Origin: Blautia sp900556555
GTDB lineage: Bacteria; Bacillota; Clostridia; Lachnospirales; Lachnospiraceae
Reading direction: 5' to 3' (one strand)
Assembly: GCA_964250615.1 (NCBI GenBank)
Contig: CAXUGM010000017.1
Length of the DNA: 64,000 nucleotides
The translations under genes were made by a program, and so were the position numbers. Position 1 is the stretch's first letter. Each line of letters opens with the position of its first letter. Positions 42,869 to 51,477 of the stretch are shown here, piece by piece. The notes below the pieces were generated by a model. That model saw only the letters and a list, made by a program, of their open reading frames with translations. It made no database searches and was not told where the DNA came from.

Positions 42869-45454
42869 ATGGCGGAGGCCAGAAAAAAGAACAAGAGCCC
42901 AAACCGGGCAAAAAATAAAAGACCTTCCGTATCCGGAAAAAAGGGAAGGCAGACACAAAAGAAGGAAGTTTCCGGAACTTCTATAGAAGCAGAAATTACC
43001 CTTTGGACAGTACTTGCGATTTCCATTGTTCTGCTTATCAGTAATTTTGGTATCGGAGGCACTGTAGGAAATGCCATCAGCAGTTTTTTCTTCGGGCTGG
43101 TAGGACTGGTGTGCTATCCACTTCCTGTTTTTATGTTTCTTGGAATCGCCTTCGTGATCTCCAACGGCAGAAATCCAAAAGCATACCGGAAGATGGCAGG
43201 GTTTCTGCTGTTATTTTTGTCTGCATGTATGTTTATGCAGATTCTGACAGAAGGTGCAGTTTTTGAACAGAAGATTATAACCTATTATCAGGTTTCAGCA
43301 GAATACAAAACAGGAGGCGGACTCTTAGGAGGAATCTTGTGCCGTCTCTGTGTCACGGCATTTGGAACGGTTGGAACTTATGTGATCACTGCGGCAGCAA
43401 TTATGATTTCTCTGGTATTGATCACCCAGAAATCCATGTTTGATATGATACGGAAATTTACAAACTGGGTGTACAGAAGTGCTGCACAGAGCAGACAGCA
43501 CAGATTAGAGGCCGCACGCATGAGGCAGGAAGAAGAAGATGCCATAGAAGAACAGGAAGAACGAAGACAGCGCCGCCGGAAAAAGGCAGCAGTGCCGGAA
43601 AAAGAAATTGAAACAGAATTTGAAGAAAAAAGGGAAGAAAAATCAGAGAAACGCCAGAACAAGCAGATATTTTCTGAGCCATCTTTCCTAAAAGAAACCA
43701 TGCCGGAAAGTGGAAAAAAATCAGAAATACTGGAACCCTTTATTCCGGAAAAAGCATTTCCCATTCAGAGAGCTGACCATCTGGTACAGGATATAGAGGA
43801 AATAGCTGCTCTGGAAGAGGGAATTTCAGAGGATATTTCCCTAGCTGAAGAACCAAAAGAAGAACAGGAAACAAGAGAAAAAGAGCAGGCATCGCATACC
43901 AAAAATCCACGCTCTTCTCAAAAAGAAATCGAGCAGGGTGTGAATGCCGTAAAAGAAGAAATCGCTACAAAAGAGGCCGAAGAAAAGAAAGAATATCAGT
44001 TTCCCCCTCTTTCTCTTTTGAAAAAAGGAACGAAAAACAGTGGGGATTCAGACAGTCATTTACGGGAAACTGCGAAAAAACTTCAGGATACCTTACATAA
44101 CTTCGGAGTTAATGTAACGATTACCAATGTAAGCTGCGGCCCTACGGTTACCAGGTATGAACTTCAGCCGGAACAGGGAGTTAAGGTTAGTAAAATTGTG
44201 GGACTGACAGATGATATCAAGCTTAATCTGGCGGCCACGGATATCCGTATCGAAGCACCGATTCCCGGCAAGGCGGCTGTTGGAATTGAGGTTCCAAACG
44301 CAAATAACAGTACCGTTATGCTGAGAGATCTGCTGCAGTCACCGGAATTTCAGAACAACAAATCCAATCTGGCCTTTGCCGCCGGAAAGGATATTGCCGG
44401 AAAACCGGTTATTACAGACATTGGAAAAATGCCTCACCTTTTAATAGCCGGTGCTACTGGTTCCGGTAAATCCGTATGTATCAACACGCTGATCATGAGT
44501 ATTCTCTATAAAGCATCCCCGGAGGATGTGAAACTGATTATGATTGATCCGAAGGTGGTAGAATTAAGTGTATATAATGGAATTCCCCACCTTTTTATTC
44601 CGGTAGTCACAGACCCGAAAAAAGCCGCAGGTGCCTTAAACTGGGCAGTTGCGGAAATGACAGACCGTTATAATAAATTCGCCCAGTATAATGTGAGAGA
44701 TTTAAAAGGGTATAATGAAAAGGTGGATTCTATTTCTGATATCCAGGATGAAAACAAACCAAAGAAACTCCCTCAGATTGTCATTATTGTAGATGAGCTT
44801 GCGGATTTGATGATGGTCGCTCCCGGTGAAGTGGAAGACTCTATCTGCCGTCTGGCACAGCTTGCCAGAGCAGCGGGTATTCATCTGATCATTGCAACAC
44901 AGAGACCTTCTGTCAATGTTATCACAGGTCTGATCAAGGCAAATATGCCGTCAAGAATTGCATTTTCTGTTTCTTCCGGTGTTGATTCCAGAACTATTCT
45001 GGATATGAACGGAGCAGAAAAACTGCTTGGAAAAGGAGATATGCTGTTTTATCCTCAGGGCTATCAAAAGCCAGCCAGAGTACAGGGTGCTTTTGTCAGT
45101 GACAAAGAGGTAGCAGATGTGGTAGAATATTTATCAAGCCAGCATCCTGATGCTGTTTATGATAAAGACATTCAGGAAAAAATCGAAGCAGTGAAAGAAG
45201 CTGCTCCTACAGGAGCAGAAGGTGGAAACGAGAGGGACACCTATTTCAAAGATGCAGGTAAGTTTATTATTGAAAAAGATAAGGCTTCCATAGGAATGCT
45301 GCAAAGAGTATTTAAAATCGGTTTTAACCGGGCAGCCAGAATCATGGATCAGTTATGTGAGGCAGGAGTTGTAGGCGAAGAAGAAGGCACCAAGCCAAGA
45401 AAAGTTCTGATGTCCATGGAAGAATACGAGCAGTTTATTGATGAATATTTATAG
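42869..45454 (+). CDS. FtsK/SpoIIIE DNA translocase
   Basis: An 861-residue translocase that pumps chromosome DNA through the division or sporulation septum. The start at 42869 has AGGGGAG eight bases upstream; an ATG at 42863 is too close. A basic N-terminus precedes four membrane segments (residues about 45-200), then a long charged linker. The motor has LLIAGATGSGKSVCIN (Walker A), QIVIIVDELADLMMV (Walker B) and ATQRPSVNVITG. The C-terminal gamma winged helix (ASIGMLQRVFKIGFNRAARIMD) reads polar sequence. SpoIIIE and FtsK cannot be told apart safely. Confidence 0.95.
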   Translation: MAEARKKNKSPNRAKNKRPSVSGKKGRQTQKKEVSGTSIEAEITLWTVLAISIVLLISNFGIGGTVGNAISSFFFGLVGLVCYPLPVFMFLGIAFVISNGRNPKAYRKMAGFLLLFLSACMFMQILTEGAVFEQKIITYYQVSAEYKTGGGLLGGILCRLCVTAFGTVGTYVITAAAIMISLVLITQKSMFDMIRKFTNWVYRSAAQSRQHRLEAARMRQEEEDAIEEQEERRQRRRKKAAVPEKEIETEFEEKREEKSEKRQNKQIFSEPSFLKETMPESGKKSEILEPFIPEKAFPIQRADHLVQDIEEIAALEEGISEDISLAEEPKEEQETREKEQASHTKNPRSSQKEIEQGVNAVKEEIATKEAEEKKEYQFPPLSLLKKGTKNSGDSDSHLRETAKKLQDTLHNFGVNVTITNVSCGPTVTRYELQPEQGVKVSKIVGLTDDIKLNLAATDIRIEAPIPGKAAVGIEVPNANNSTVMLRDLLQSPEFQNNKSNLAFAAGKDIAGKPVITDIGKMPHLLIAGATGSGKSVCINTLIMSILYKASPEDVKLIMIDPKVVELSVYNGIPHLFIPVVTDPKKAAGALNWAVAEMTDRYNKFAQYNVRDLKGYNEKVDSISDIQDENKPKKLPQIVIIVDELADLMMVAPGEVEDSICRLAQLARAAGIHLIIATQRPSVNVITGLIKANMPSRIAFSVSSGVDSRTILDMNGAEKLLGKGDMLFYPQGYQKPARVQGAFVSDKEVADVVEYLSSQHPDAVYDKDIQEKIEAVKEAAPTGAEGGNERDTYFKDAGKFIIEKDKASIGMLQRVFKIGFNRAARIMDQLCEAGVVGEEEGTKPRKVLMSMEEYEQFIDEYL

Positions 45455-45473
45455 AAAATGAGGATAGAATCGC

Positions 45474-46604
45474 ATGAAATGTACAAACTGTGGTGCAGAG
45501 TTTGAAGATGGAACCTTGTTTTGCCCCAGATGCAACAAGGAGGTACAGTGGGTACCGGAATATCATTCCCTGGAAACCATTTTACGCCAGAAAGAACTGA
45601 TGGAGCAGGAAAAAAAGAAAAAAGAACTAGAAGCTCAGAAGGAGAAAGAACGCCAGCAGCGGAAAGCAGAACAAGAACGCCGTAAGAAACGGAAAAAAGC
45701 CATCGTGATAGGCAGTTCTGTTGCTGCGGTTGTGGCGGCTGCCGGGCTTGGTATCTTTTTTGTATATCAGACCCAGCATAATTCCTTCGATTTCCAGATG
45801 GCTCAGGCAGAAACGGAATTCAGCAACAAAGATTATGAGAATGCCATGAAATATGTGAATCAGGCACTATCTTTGAAGCCTGACAGTGCAGAAGCAAACA
45901 TTCTCCAGGCAAAAATTTATTTAAAAGACGGTGATGAAAATGCTGCCTTGGATATTCTTCTTTCTGTGACAGAAGAGTTTCCTGACAGTACCAGTGCGTA
46001 TGGGGAACTTCTCCGGCTCTACGAATCAAAGGAAGAGTACCTGAAGATTAAAGAATTGATGGATAACGCCAGTGATACGATGAGAGATACCTATAAAAAC
46101 TATGTATGCGAATTGCCGCAGATTTCTCAGTCCGGAGGGGATTTTCAGGATATCCTGGAACTGGAATTTAAAAATATACCATCCGATACGCAGATTTACT
46201 ATACTTTGGATGGCACAGAACCAGACCTTTCCAGCCAGAAATATACAGGCTCTATTACACTGGAAGAAGAAGGCAGTACTACATTCAAATATATTGCCTA
46301 CAATAAGAAAAAAATTCCGAGTGATGTAGGAAAGGAAACTTATAATATCACATATCAGGCACCTGAAAAGCCCATGATTTCTCCAAGTGATGGCCAGTAT
46401 GAATACCAGGAGCAAATTATTGTGACTGCTGCGGAAGGCTGCGATATCTATTATGCTTTTGATGAAGAGCCAACGATTCATAGTGAAAAATACACAGAAC
46501 CGATTCCAATACCTTCCGGAGAGCATACCTTTTCTGCGATTGCTGTAGATAAAAGAGGTAAAATCAGTCAGGTTAGCAGCAAAATGTATGTCTATTACAA
46601 CTAA
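45474..46604 (+). CDS. Zinc-ribbon, TPR and chitobiase-C-like membrane protein
   Basis: A 376-residue protein of mixed design. CTNCGAEFEDGTLFCPRC at the N-terminus is a zinc ribbon with two CxxC pairs. A highly charged coiled coil (about 32-75) leads to one membrane segment (AIVIGSSVAAVVAAAGLGIFFVY). Outside the cell come TPR-like repeats (AETEFSNKDYENAMKYVNQALSLKPDSAEA) and two chitobiase/hexosaminidase C-terminal-like modules (IYYTLDGTEPDLSSQKYTG and IYYAFDEEPTIHSEKYTE). It probably anchors to the wall or senses it; function unknown. Confidence 0.75.
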   Translation: MKCTNCGAEFEDGTLFCPRCNKEVQWVPEYHSLETILRQKELMEQEKKKKELEAQKEKERQQRKAEQERRKKRKKAIVIGSSVAAVVAAAGLGIFFVYQTQHNSFDFQMAQAETEFSNKDYENAMKYVNQALSLKPDSAEANILQAKIYLKDGDENAALDILLSVTEEFPDSTSAYGELLRLYESKEEYLKIKELMDNASDTMRDTYKNYVCELPQISQSGGDFQDILELEFKNIPSDTQIYYTLDGTEPDLSSQKYTGSITLEEEGSTTFKYIAYNKKKIPSDVGKETYNITYQAPEKPMISPSDGQYEYQEQIIVTAAEGCDIYYAFDEEPTIHSEKYTEPIPIPSGEHTFSAIAVDKRGKISQVSSKMYVYYN

Positions 46605-46671
46605 AAAAACTGGTTTATGGAAGAGAAACAGGCAGATTGCACAAAGTTTTCAGCACAATTAAGAAAGTGGA

Positions 46672-46700
46672 TTGAATTTTTATTCAGTTTGTCTTATACT
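46672..46700 (+). promoter_or_regulatory. Promoter of the nfnAB genes
   Basis: TTGAAT at 46672-46677, a 17-base spacer and TATACT at 46695-46700, about 65 bases before the nfnA start. Confidence 0.65.
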
Positions 46701-46766
46701 TGAAATAATGATGATACCAGAATAAAGGTAAAATCTGTATTCTGTATGAAATAAGAGGAGGATATT

Positions 46767-47654
46767 ATGTACAAGATACGAAAAGCAGAAAAGCTGAATG
46801 AGATTGTATATCTTATGGTTGTGGAAGCACCTATGGTTGCAAAACATTGCGAACCAGGTCAGTTTATCATTGTGAAATTAGACGATGCAGGAGAAAGAAT
46901 TCCTTTGACCATCTGTGATTATGACAGAGAAGAAGGAACTGTTACCATTGTATTCCAGCCTATTGGAGCATCTACAGAAAAATTCACAAAATTACAGGCA
47001 GGAGATGCGTTCCAGGACTTTGTTGGACCTCTGGGCTGTGCATCTGAGTTTGTCAATGAAGATCTTGAAGAACTGAAAAAAGAAAAAATCCTGTTCGTAG
47101 CAGGCGGTGTTGGTACAGCTCCTGTATATCCTCAGGTAAAATGGCTTCATGAGCACGGCATTGATGCTGATGTTATTGTTGGTGCCAAAACAAAAGATTT
47201 GATTATTCTGGAAAAAGAAATGGAAGCAGTAGCTGGTAACCTGTATATTACCACAGATGACGGTTCCTATGGCCGCAGCGGTATGGTTACTAAAGTTATT
47301 GATGATCTGGTTGCAGAAGGAAAAACTTATACAAGATGTGTTGCGATTGGTCCTATGATCATGATGAAATTCTGCTGCCTGACAACTAAAAAATATAATA
47401 TTCCTACTATCGTTTCTATGAACCCGATCATGGTTGACGGTACTGGTATGTGCGGTGCCTGCCGTGTTATCGTAGGCGGAGAAGTAAAATTTGCCTGTGT
47501 TGACGGACCAGAATTTGATGGTCACGCTATTGACTGGGATTTAGCTATGAAAAGACAGCAGATGTATAAAACAGAAGAGGGAAGAGCTATGCTGAAACTG
47601 CAGGAGGGTGATACCCACCACGGCGGATGCGGACACTGCGGAGGTGACGAATAA
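46767..47654 (+). CDS. nfnA: Ferredoxin:NADP+ oxidoreductase NfnA subunit
   Basis: A 295-residue FAD/NAD(P)-binding subunit. The FAD domain has RIPLTICDYDREEGTV and the pyridine-nucleotide domain has VAGGVGTAPVYPQVKWL. A [2Fe-2S] site is visible as MCGACRVIVGGEVKFACVDGP, with a glycine/histidine/cysteine-rich tail (HHGGCGHCGGDE). The same fold occurs in dihydroorotate dehydrogenase PyrK, but pairing with NfnB directly downstream identifies the electron-bifurcating Nfn complex, which couples NADH and reduced ferredoxin to NADPH formation. AGGAGG precedes the ATG. It overlaps nfnB by one base. Confidence 0.88.
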   Translation: MYKIRKAEKLNEIVYLMVVEAPMVAKHCEPGQFIIVKLDDAGERIPLTICDYDREEGTVTIVFQPIGASTEKFTKLQAGDAFQDFVGPLGCASEFVNEDLEELKKEKILFVAGGVGTAPVYPQVKWLHEHGIDADVIVGAKTKDLIILEKEMEAVAGNLYITTDDGSYGRSGMVTKVIDDLVAEGKTYTRCVAIGPMIMMKFCCLTTKKYNIPTIVSMNPIMVDGTGMCGACRVIVGGEVKFACVDGPEFDGHAIDWDLAMKRQQMYKTEEGRAMLKLQEGDTHHGGCGHCGGDE

Positions 47655-49048
47655 TGGGAAGCGTATTAGAAAAAGTTCCTGTAAGAGAACAGGATCCACA
47701 GGTAAGAGCAACAAATTTTGAAGAAGTATGTCTTGGTTATAGCAAAGAAGAAGCTATGGAAGAAGCAGCCCGCTGCTTAAACTGCAAAAACGCAAAATGT
47801 ATCAAGGGATGTCCTGTATCTATTAATATCCCTGCATTCATCCATGAAGTAAAAGAAGGAAATTTTGAAGAAGCGTATAAGGTAATCGGACAGTCAAGTG
47901 CACTTCCTGCTGTCTGTGGACGAGTTTGTCCTCAGGAATCTCAGTGTGAAGGCGTATGTATCCGTGGTATTAAGGGAGAAGCTGTTTCTATTGGTAAGCT
48001 GGAACGTTTTGTGGCTGACTGGGCAAAAGAAAACGGTATCAAACCAGAAGCTCCTGCTGAGAAAAACGGACACAAGATTGCAGTCATCGGTTCTGGTCCT
48101 TCCGGCCTTACCTGTGCAGGTGATCTGGCAAAAATGGGCTACGATGTAACGATTTTTGAGGCTCTTCATGAAGCAGGCGGTGTTTTAGTGTATGGTATTC
48201 CTGAATTCCGTCTTCCAAAAGATAAAGTCGTAAAAGCAGAAGTAGAAAACGTAAAATCTTTAGGTGTTAAGATTGAAACAAACGTAATCATCGGTAAATC
48301 TACAACCATCGATGAATTACTGGAAAACGAAGGCTTTGAAGCTGTATTTATCGGTTCTGGTGCAGGACTTCCGATGTTCATGGGAATCCCTGGAGAAGTA
48401 TCAAACGGTGTGTTCTCTGCAAACGAATACCTGACAAGAAGCAACCTGATGAAAGCATTCCGTGAGGACCACGATACACCAATCGTAACAGGTAAAAAAG
48501 TTGTTGTTGTCGGTGGCGGTAACGTTGCTATGGATGCTGCAAGAACAGCTCTCCGTTTAGGTGCAGAAGTACATGTAGTGTACAGAAGAAGTGAAGAAGA
48601 ATTGCCAGCCAGAAAAGAAGAAGTACATCATGCAAAAGAAGAAGGCATCATCTTTGACCTTCTTACCAATCCTGTAGAAATCCTTGCTGACGAAAACGGC
48701 TGGGTAAAAGGAATCAAATGTGTACGTATGGAATTAGGTGAACCAGATGCTTCCGGAAGAAGACGTCCTGTTGTCGTAGATGGTTCTGAATTTGAGATGG
48801 AAGCTGATACTGTTATCATGTCTCTTGGAACATCACCAAACCCATTGATTTCTTCTACAACTGTTGGCCTTGACATTAACAGAAGAAAATGTATCATTGC
48901 AGACGAAGAAACAGGAAAGACATCCAAAGATGGTGTTTATGCGGGTGGTGACGCTGTAACAGGTGCTGCTACTGTAATTCTTGCAATGGGTGCTGGTAAA
49001 GCTGCTGCGAAAGGCATTGATGAATTTATCAAAAACAAAACAAAATAA
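47654..49048 (+). CDS. nfnB: Ferredoxin:NADP+ oxidoreductase NfnB subunit (GltA-like)
   Basis: A 464-residue flavoprotein resembling the small subunit of glutamate synthase. The N-terminus has cysteine-rich motifs for two [4Fe-4S] clusters (AARCLNCKNAKCIKGCPV and CGRVCPQESQCEGVCI). Then come an FAD-binding GSGPSGLTCAGDLAKMGYDVTIFE and an NAD(P)-binding VVVVGGGNVAMDAARTALRLG. No glutamate synthase large subunit is nearby and NfnA is adjacent, so this is the bifurcating Nfn subunit. GGAGGTGA in the end of nfnA serves as ribosome site. A terminator follows. Confidence 0.9.
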   Translation: MGSVLEKVPVREQDPQVRATNFEEVCLGYSKEEAMEEAARCLNCKNAKCIKGCPVSINIPAFIHEVKEGNFEEAYKVIGQSSALPAVCGRVCPQESQCEGVCIRGIKGEAVSIGKLERFVADWAKENGIKPEAPAEKNGHKIAVIGSGPSGLTCAGDLAKMGYDVTIFEALHEAGGVLVYGIPEFRLPKDKVVKAEVENVKSLGVKIETNVIIGKSTTIDELLENEGFEAVFIGSGAGLPMFMGIPGEVSNGVFSANEYLTRSNLMKAFREDHDTPIVTGKKVVVVGGGNVAMDAARTALRLGAEVHVVYRRSEEELPARKEEVHHAKEEGIIFDLLTNPVEILADENGWVKGIKCVRMELGEPDASGRRRPVVVDGSEFEMEADTVIMSLGTSPNPLISSTTVGLDINRRKCIIADEETGKTSKDGVYAGGDAVTGAATVILAMGAGKAAAKGIDEFIKNKTK

Positions 49049-49063
49049 TACATAGTATCTATG

Positions 49064-49113
49064 ACGGTGCAGATGCAGAGTCTTATGGACTTTTGAAATC
49101 TGCACCGTTTTTT
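49064..49113 (+). terminator. Terminator of nfnAB
   Basis: ACGGTGCAGAT (49064-49074) pairs perfectly with ATCTGCACCGT (49098-49108), followed by six Ts. The 23-base loop can form a small inner stem. Confidence 0.88.
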
Positions 49114-49132
49114 ATTGTTGCTTTTCAAGGGC

Positions 49133-49161
49133 TGTACAGTGCGGAAGAATTGTTTTATAAT
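49133..49161 (+). promoter_or_regulatory. Probable promoter of the alkylation-repair gene
   Basis: A perfect TATAAT at 49156-49161 with a weak TGTACA -35 at 49133-49138 and a 17-base spacer. Transcription from here supports the start codon at 49193. Confidence 0.45.
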
Positions 49162-49192
49162 GAAACTGTTTAAAGAAAGGATATTAAAAACA

Positions 49193-49906
49193 ATGAAAGA
49201 ACCGCATAAAAGCACCATCCTGATCCGCAGTGTGCTTCAGGAACACATAGACGAAACTTATAAACGGTTTCACACTTCCCTGGTTCCCGGACTTACGAAA
49301 ATGATGGGAGTACGGATTCCTGTTTTACGGGAAATAGCAAAAAAGGCAGCAAAAGAGGATTATCATAGCTTTACAGAAGATTTTAACCTGGAAATATATG
49401 AGGAGCTGATGATCCGCGGCATGATGATTGGATATGCAAAACTGTCTATAGAGGAGCAAAAAACAGAACTTAGAAAATTTGTACCGCTTATTAATAATTG
49501 GGCTGTCTGTGACAGTTGCTGTACTACTTATAAATTCATGAAAAAGAATCAGGAGGAATGGTTTTCCTTCCTCACACCTTATTTAAGCAGTACACAGGAA
49601 TATGAAATCCGGTTTGCTGTGGTGTGTCTTTTGGATTTTTTTATTCAGGAGGATTTCATAGACAAGATATTGTCTTACTTTTCTAATATTCATCATGATG
49701 GATATTATGTGAAAATGGCAGTAGCATGGGCTGTATCTGTCTGTTATGTAAAATTTCCGGAAAAGACAGAAGCATTTCTGCTTCAAAATACCCTAGATGA
49801 TTTTACACACAACAAAGCAATTCAGAAAATACGGGAATCCTTCCGGGTTTCTAAAGAAAAGAAAGAAAAATTGAAACAATGGAAACGTAAGGAGGAAAAT
49901 CTGTGA
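49193..49906 (+). CDS. AlkD-like DNA alkylation repair protein
   Basis: A 237-residue all-helical protein of the DNA alkylation repair (HEAT-like) family. GVRIPVLREIAKKAAKEDYH, LMIRGMMIGYAKL, FVPLINNWAVCDSCC and VKMAVAWAVSVCYVKFP are typical. Members excise bulky or positively charged alkyl bases without base flipping. The start at 49193 is preceded by AAAGAAAGGA at about 11 bases; earlier in-frame ATGs lie at or before the predicted transcription start. It overlaps rlmH by four bases. Confidence 0.85.
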   Translation: MKEPHKSTILIRSVLQEHIDETYKRFHTSLVPGLTKMMGVRIPVLREIAKKAAKEDYHSFTEDFNLEIYEELMIRGMMIGYAKLSIEEQKTELRKFVPLINNWAVCDSCCTTYKFMKKNQEEWFSFLTPYLSSTQEYEIRFAVVCLLDFFIQEDFIDKILSYFSNIHHDGYYVKMAVAWAVSVCYVKFPEKTEAFLLQNTLDDFTHNKAIQKIRESFRVSKEKKEKLKQWKRKEENL

Positions 49907-50382
49907 AAATTACCATCATCACAGTTGGAAAAATCAAAGAAAAATATTTAAAAGATGCCATTGCAGAATATAGTAAACGTCTGAGCAAGTATTGTAAATT
50001 AGAGATTATCGAAGTGGCAGATGAGAAGACACCGGATTCTGCCAGTGAAACTCTGGAGCGGCAGATACGCCAGAAAGAAGGGGAACGGATTCTGAAATAT
50101 GTGAAAGAAGATTCCTATGTGATCACTCTGGAAATTGGTGGAGAAATGCTGGATTCTGTATCCTTTGCTAAAAAAATAGAAACTCTTGGAATTCAGGGAA
50201 AAAGCCATCTTACCTTTATCATCGGCGGATCTATTGGTTTAGGAGAAGACGTTTTGAAAAAATCAGATTATGCCCTCAGTTTTTCTAAAATGACCTTTCC
50301 TCATCAGCTTATGCGGGTCATTCTTCTTGAGCAGATTTACAGGGGATACAGAATCATAGCAGGGGAACCATATCACAAATAA
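49903..50382 (+). CDS. rlmH: 23S rRNA pseudouridine-1915 N3-methyltransferase
   Basis: RlmH methylates pseudouridine 1915 of 23S rRNA in assembled ribosomes. The 159-residue protein shows the SPOUT-family features MKITIITVGKIKEKYLKDAIAEY, FIIGGSIGLGEDV and the end LLEQIYRGYRIIAGEPYHK. It starts with GTG at 49903, with AAGGAGG eight to nine bases upstream inside the alkylation-repair gene. Confidence 0.96.
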   Translation: MKITIITVGKIKEKYLKDAIAEYSKRLSKYCKLEIIEVADEKTPDSASETLERQIRQKEGERILKYVKEDSYVITLEIGGEMLDSVSFAKKIETLGIQGKSHLTFIIGGSIGLGEDVLKKSDYALSFSKMTFPHQLMRVILLEQIYRGYRIIAGEPYHK

Positions 50383-50410
50383 AAGAAGGAATGAAAGGAG
50401 AATATCATTT

Positions 50411-51460
50411 ATGGAACATCAGGAACAGCCGCATAAAAGAAGAGTACGCTATAAGGGAACACATCCAAGAACCTACCAAGAAAAATATAAAGAACATCAA
50501 CCTGAAAAATATGCAGATACCATAGAAAAAGTAATCCGCAAGGGCAGTACCCCAGCCGGTATGCACATTTCTATCTGCGTGCAGGAAATACTTGATTTTC
50601 TGCAGATTCAGCCGGGACAAACCGGGCTGGATGCCACTCTTGGCTATGGAGGACATTCTTCCAAAATGCTGGAGCAGCTTCAAAATCAGGGACATTTGTA
50701 TGCCCTGGATGTGGATCCTATTGAAATGAAAAAAACAAAGGAGCGTCTTGCGGGGATGGGATATGGACCGGAAATTCTCTCCATTAAACACCTGAATTTT
50801 GCTGATGTAGACCAGCTGCTTCCAGAATCTGGAAAATTCAACTTTGCACTGGCGGATCTGGGGGTTTCTTCTATGCAGATTGATAACCCGGAACGAGGCT
50901 TCACTTACAAGTATGAAGGTCCTTTGGATTTGAGATTAAACCCGGAAAAAGGGATATCAGCAGCAGAAAGGCTGCGTCATATTTCACAGCCGGAATTAGA
51001 GGGAATGCTGATAGAAAATGCTGATGAACCTTATGCAAAAGAAATTTCCACTACAATTTTATCAGAAATGCGGAGGGGAAATGCTATCACTACAACCACG
51101 CAGCTTCAAAAAGCAGTAGAAAAAGCTTTAGTCCGGATTCCTGCACAAGAGAGAAAAGAAGCTGTGAAAAAGTCTTGTGCGAGAACATTTCAGGCACTGA
51201 GAATTGATGTAAACAGTGAATTCGAGGTGTTAGAAGCGTTTCTGGAAAAACTGCCTGAAGTCATGGAACCAGGTGGAAGAATCGCTATTTTGACCTTCCA
51301 TTCAGGGGAAGACCGTTTAGTAAAAAAATCGTTCCAGAGGTTCTACCGGGAAGGGATTTACAGTGATATTGCAAAAGATGTAATCCGCCCGTCAGCAGAA
51401 GAATGCAGCAGAAACAGCAGGGCAAGATCAACAAAAATGCGCTGGGCAATCCGGGCATAA
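50411..51460 (+). CDS. RsmH-like 16S rRNA methyltransferase with N-terminal extension
   Basis: A 349-residue SAM-dependent methylase of the MraW/RsmH family, which methylates N4 of cytosine 1402. Motifs are GLDATLGYGGHSSKML (SAM loop), ALADLGVSSMQIDNPERGFTYKYEGPLDLR, TFQALRIDVNSEFEVL and ILTFHSGEDRLVK. An N-terminal basic extension of about 45 residues (KRRVRYKGTHPRTYQEKY) is not normal for RsmH. The gene is not in a division-cell wall cluster, so it may be a paralogue of the main RsmH. AAAGGAG precedes the ATG. Confidence 0.82.
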   Translation: MEHQEQPHKRRVRYKGTHPRTYQEKYKEHQPEKYADTIEKVIRKGSTPAGMHISICVQEILDFLQIQPGQTGLDATLGYGGHSSKMLEQLQNQGHLYALDVDPIEMKKTKERLAGMGYGPEILSIKHLNFADVDQLLPESGKFNFALADLGVSSMQIDNPERGFTYKYEGPLDLRLNPEKGISAAERLRHISQPELEGMLIENADEPYAKEISTTILSEMRRGNAITTTTQLQKAVEKALVRIPAQERKEAVKKSCARTFQALRIDVNSEFEVLEAFLEKLPEVMEPGGRIAILTFHSGEDRLVKKSFQRFYREGIYSDIAKDVIRPSAEECSRNSRARSTKMRWAIRA

Positions 51461-51477
51461 CAGGGAGAAGATAAGAT

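Noticed and set aside
46767..49048. PyrK and glutamate synthase small subunit
   Set aside because: Neither PyrD nor the large glutamate synthase subunit is nearby; the adjacent pair fits NfnAB.
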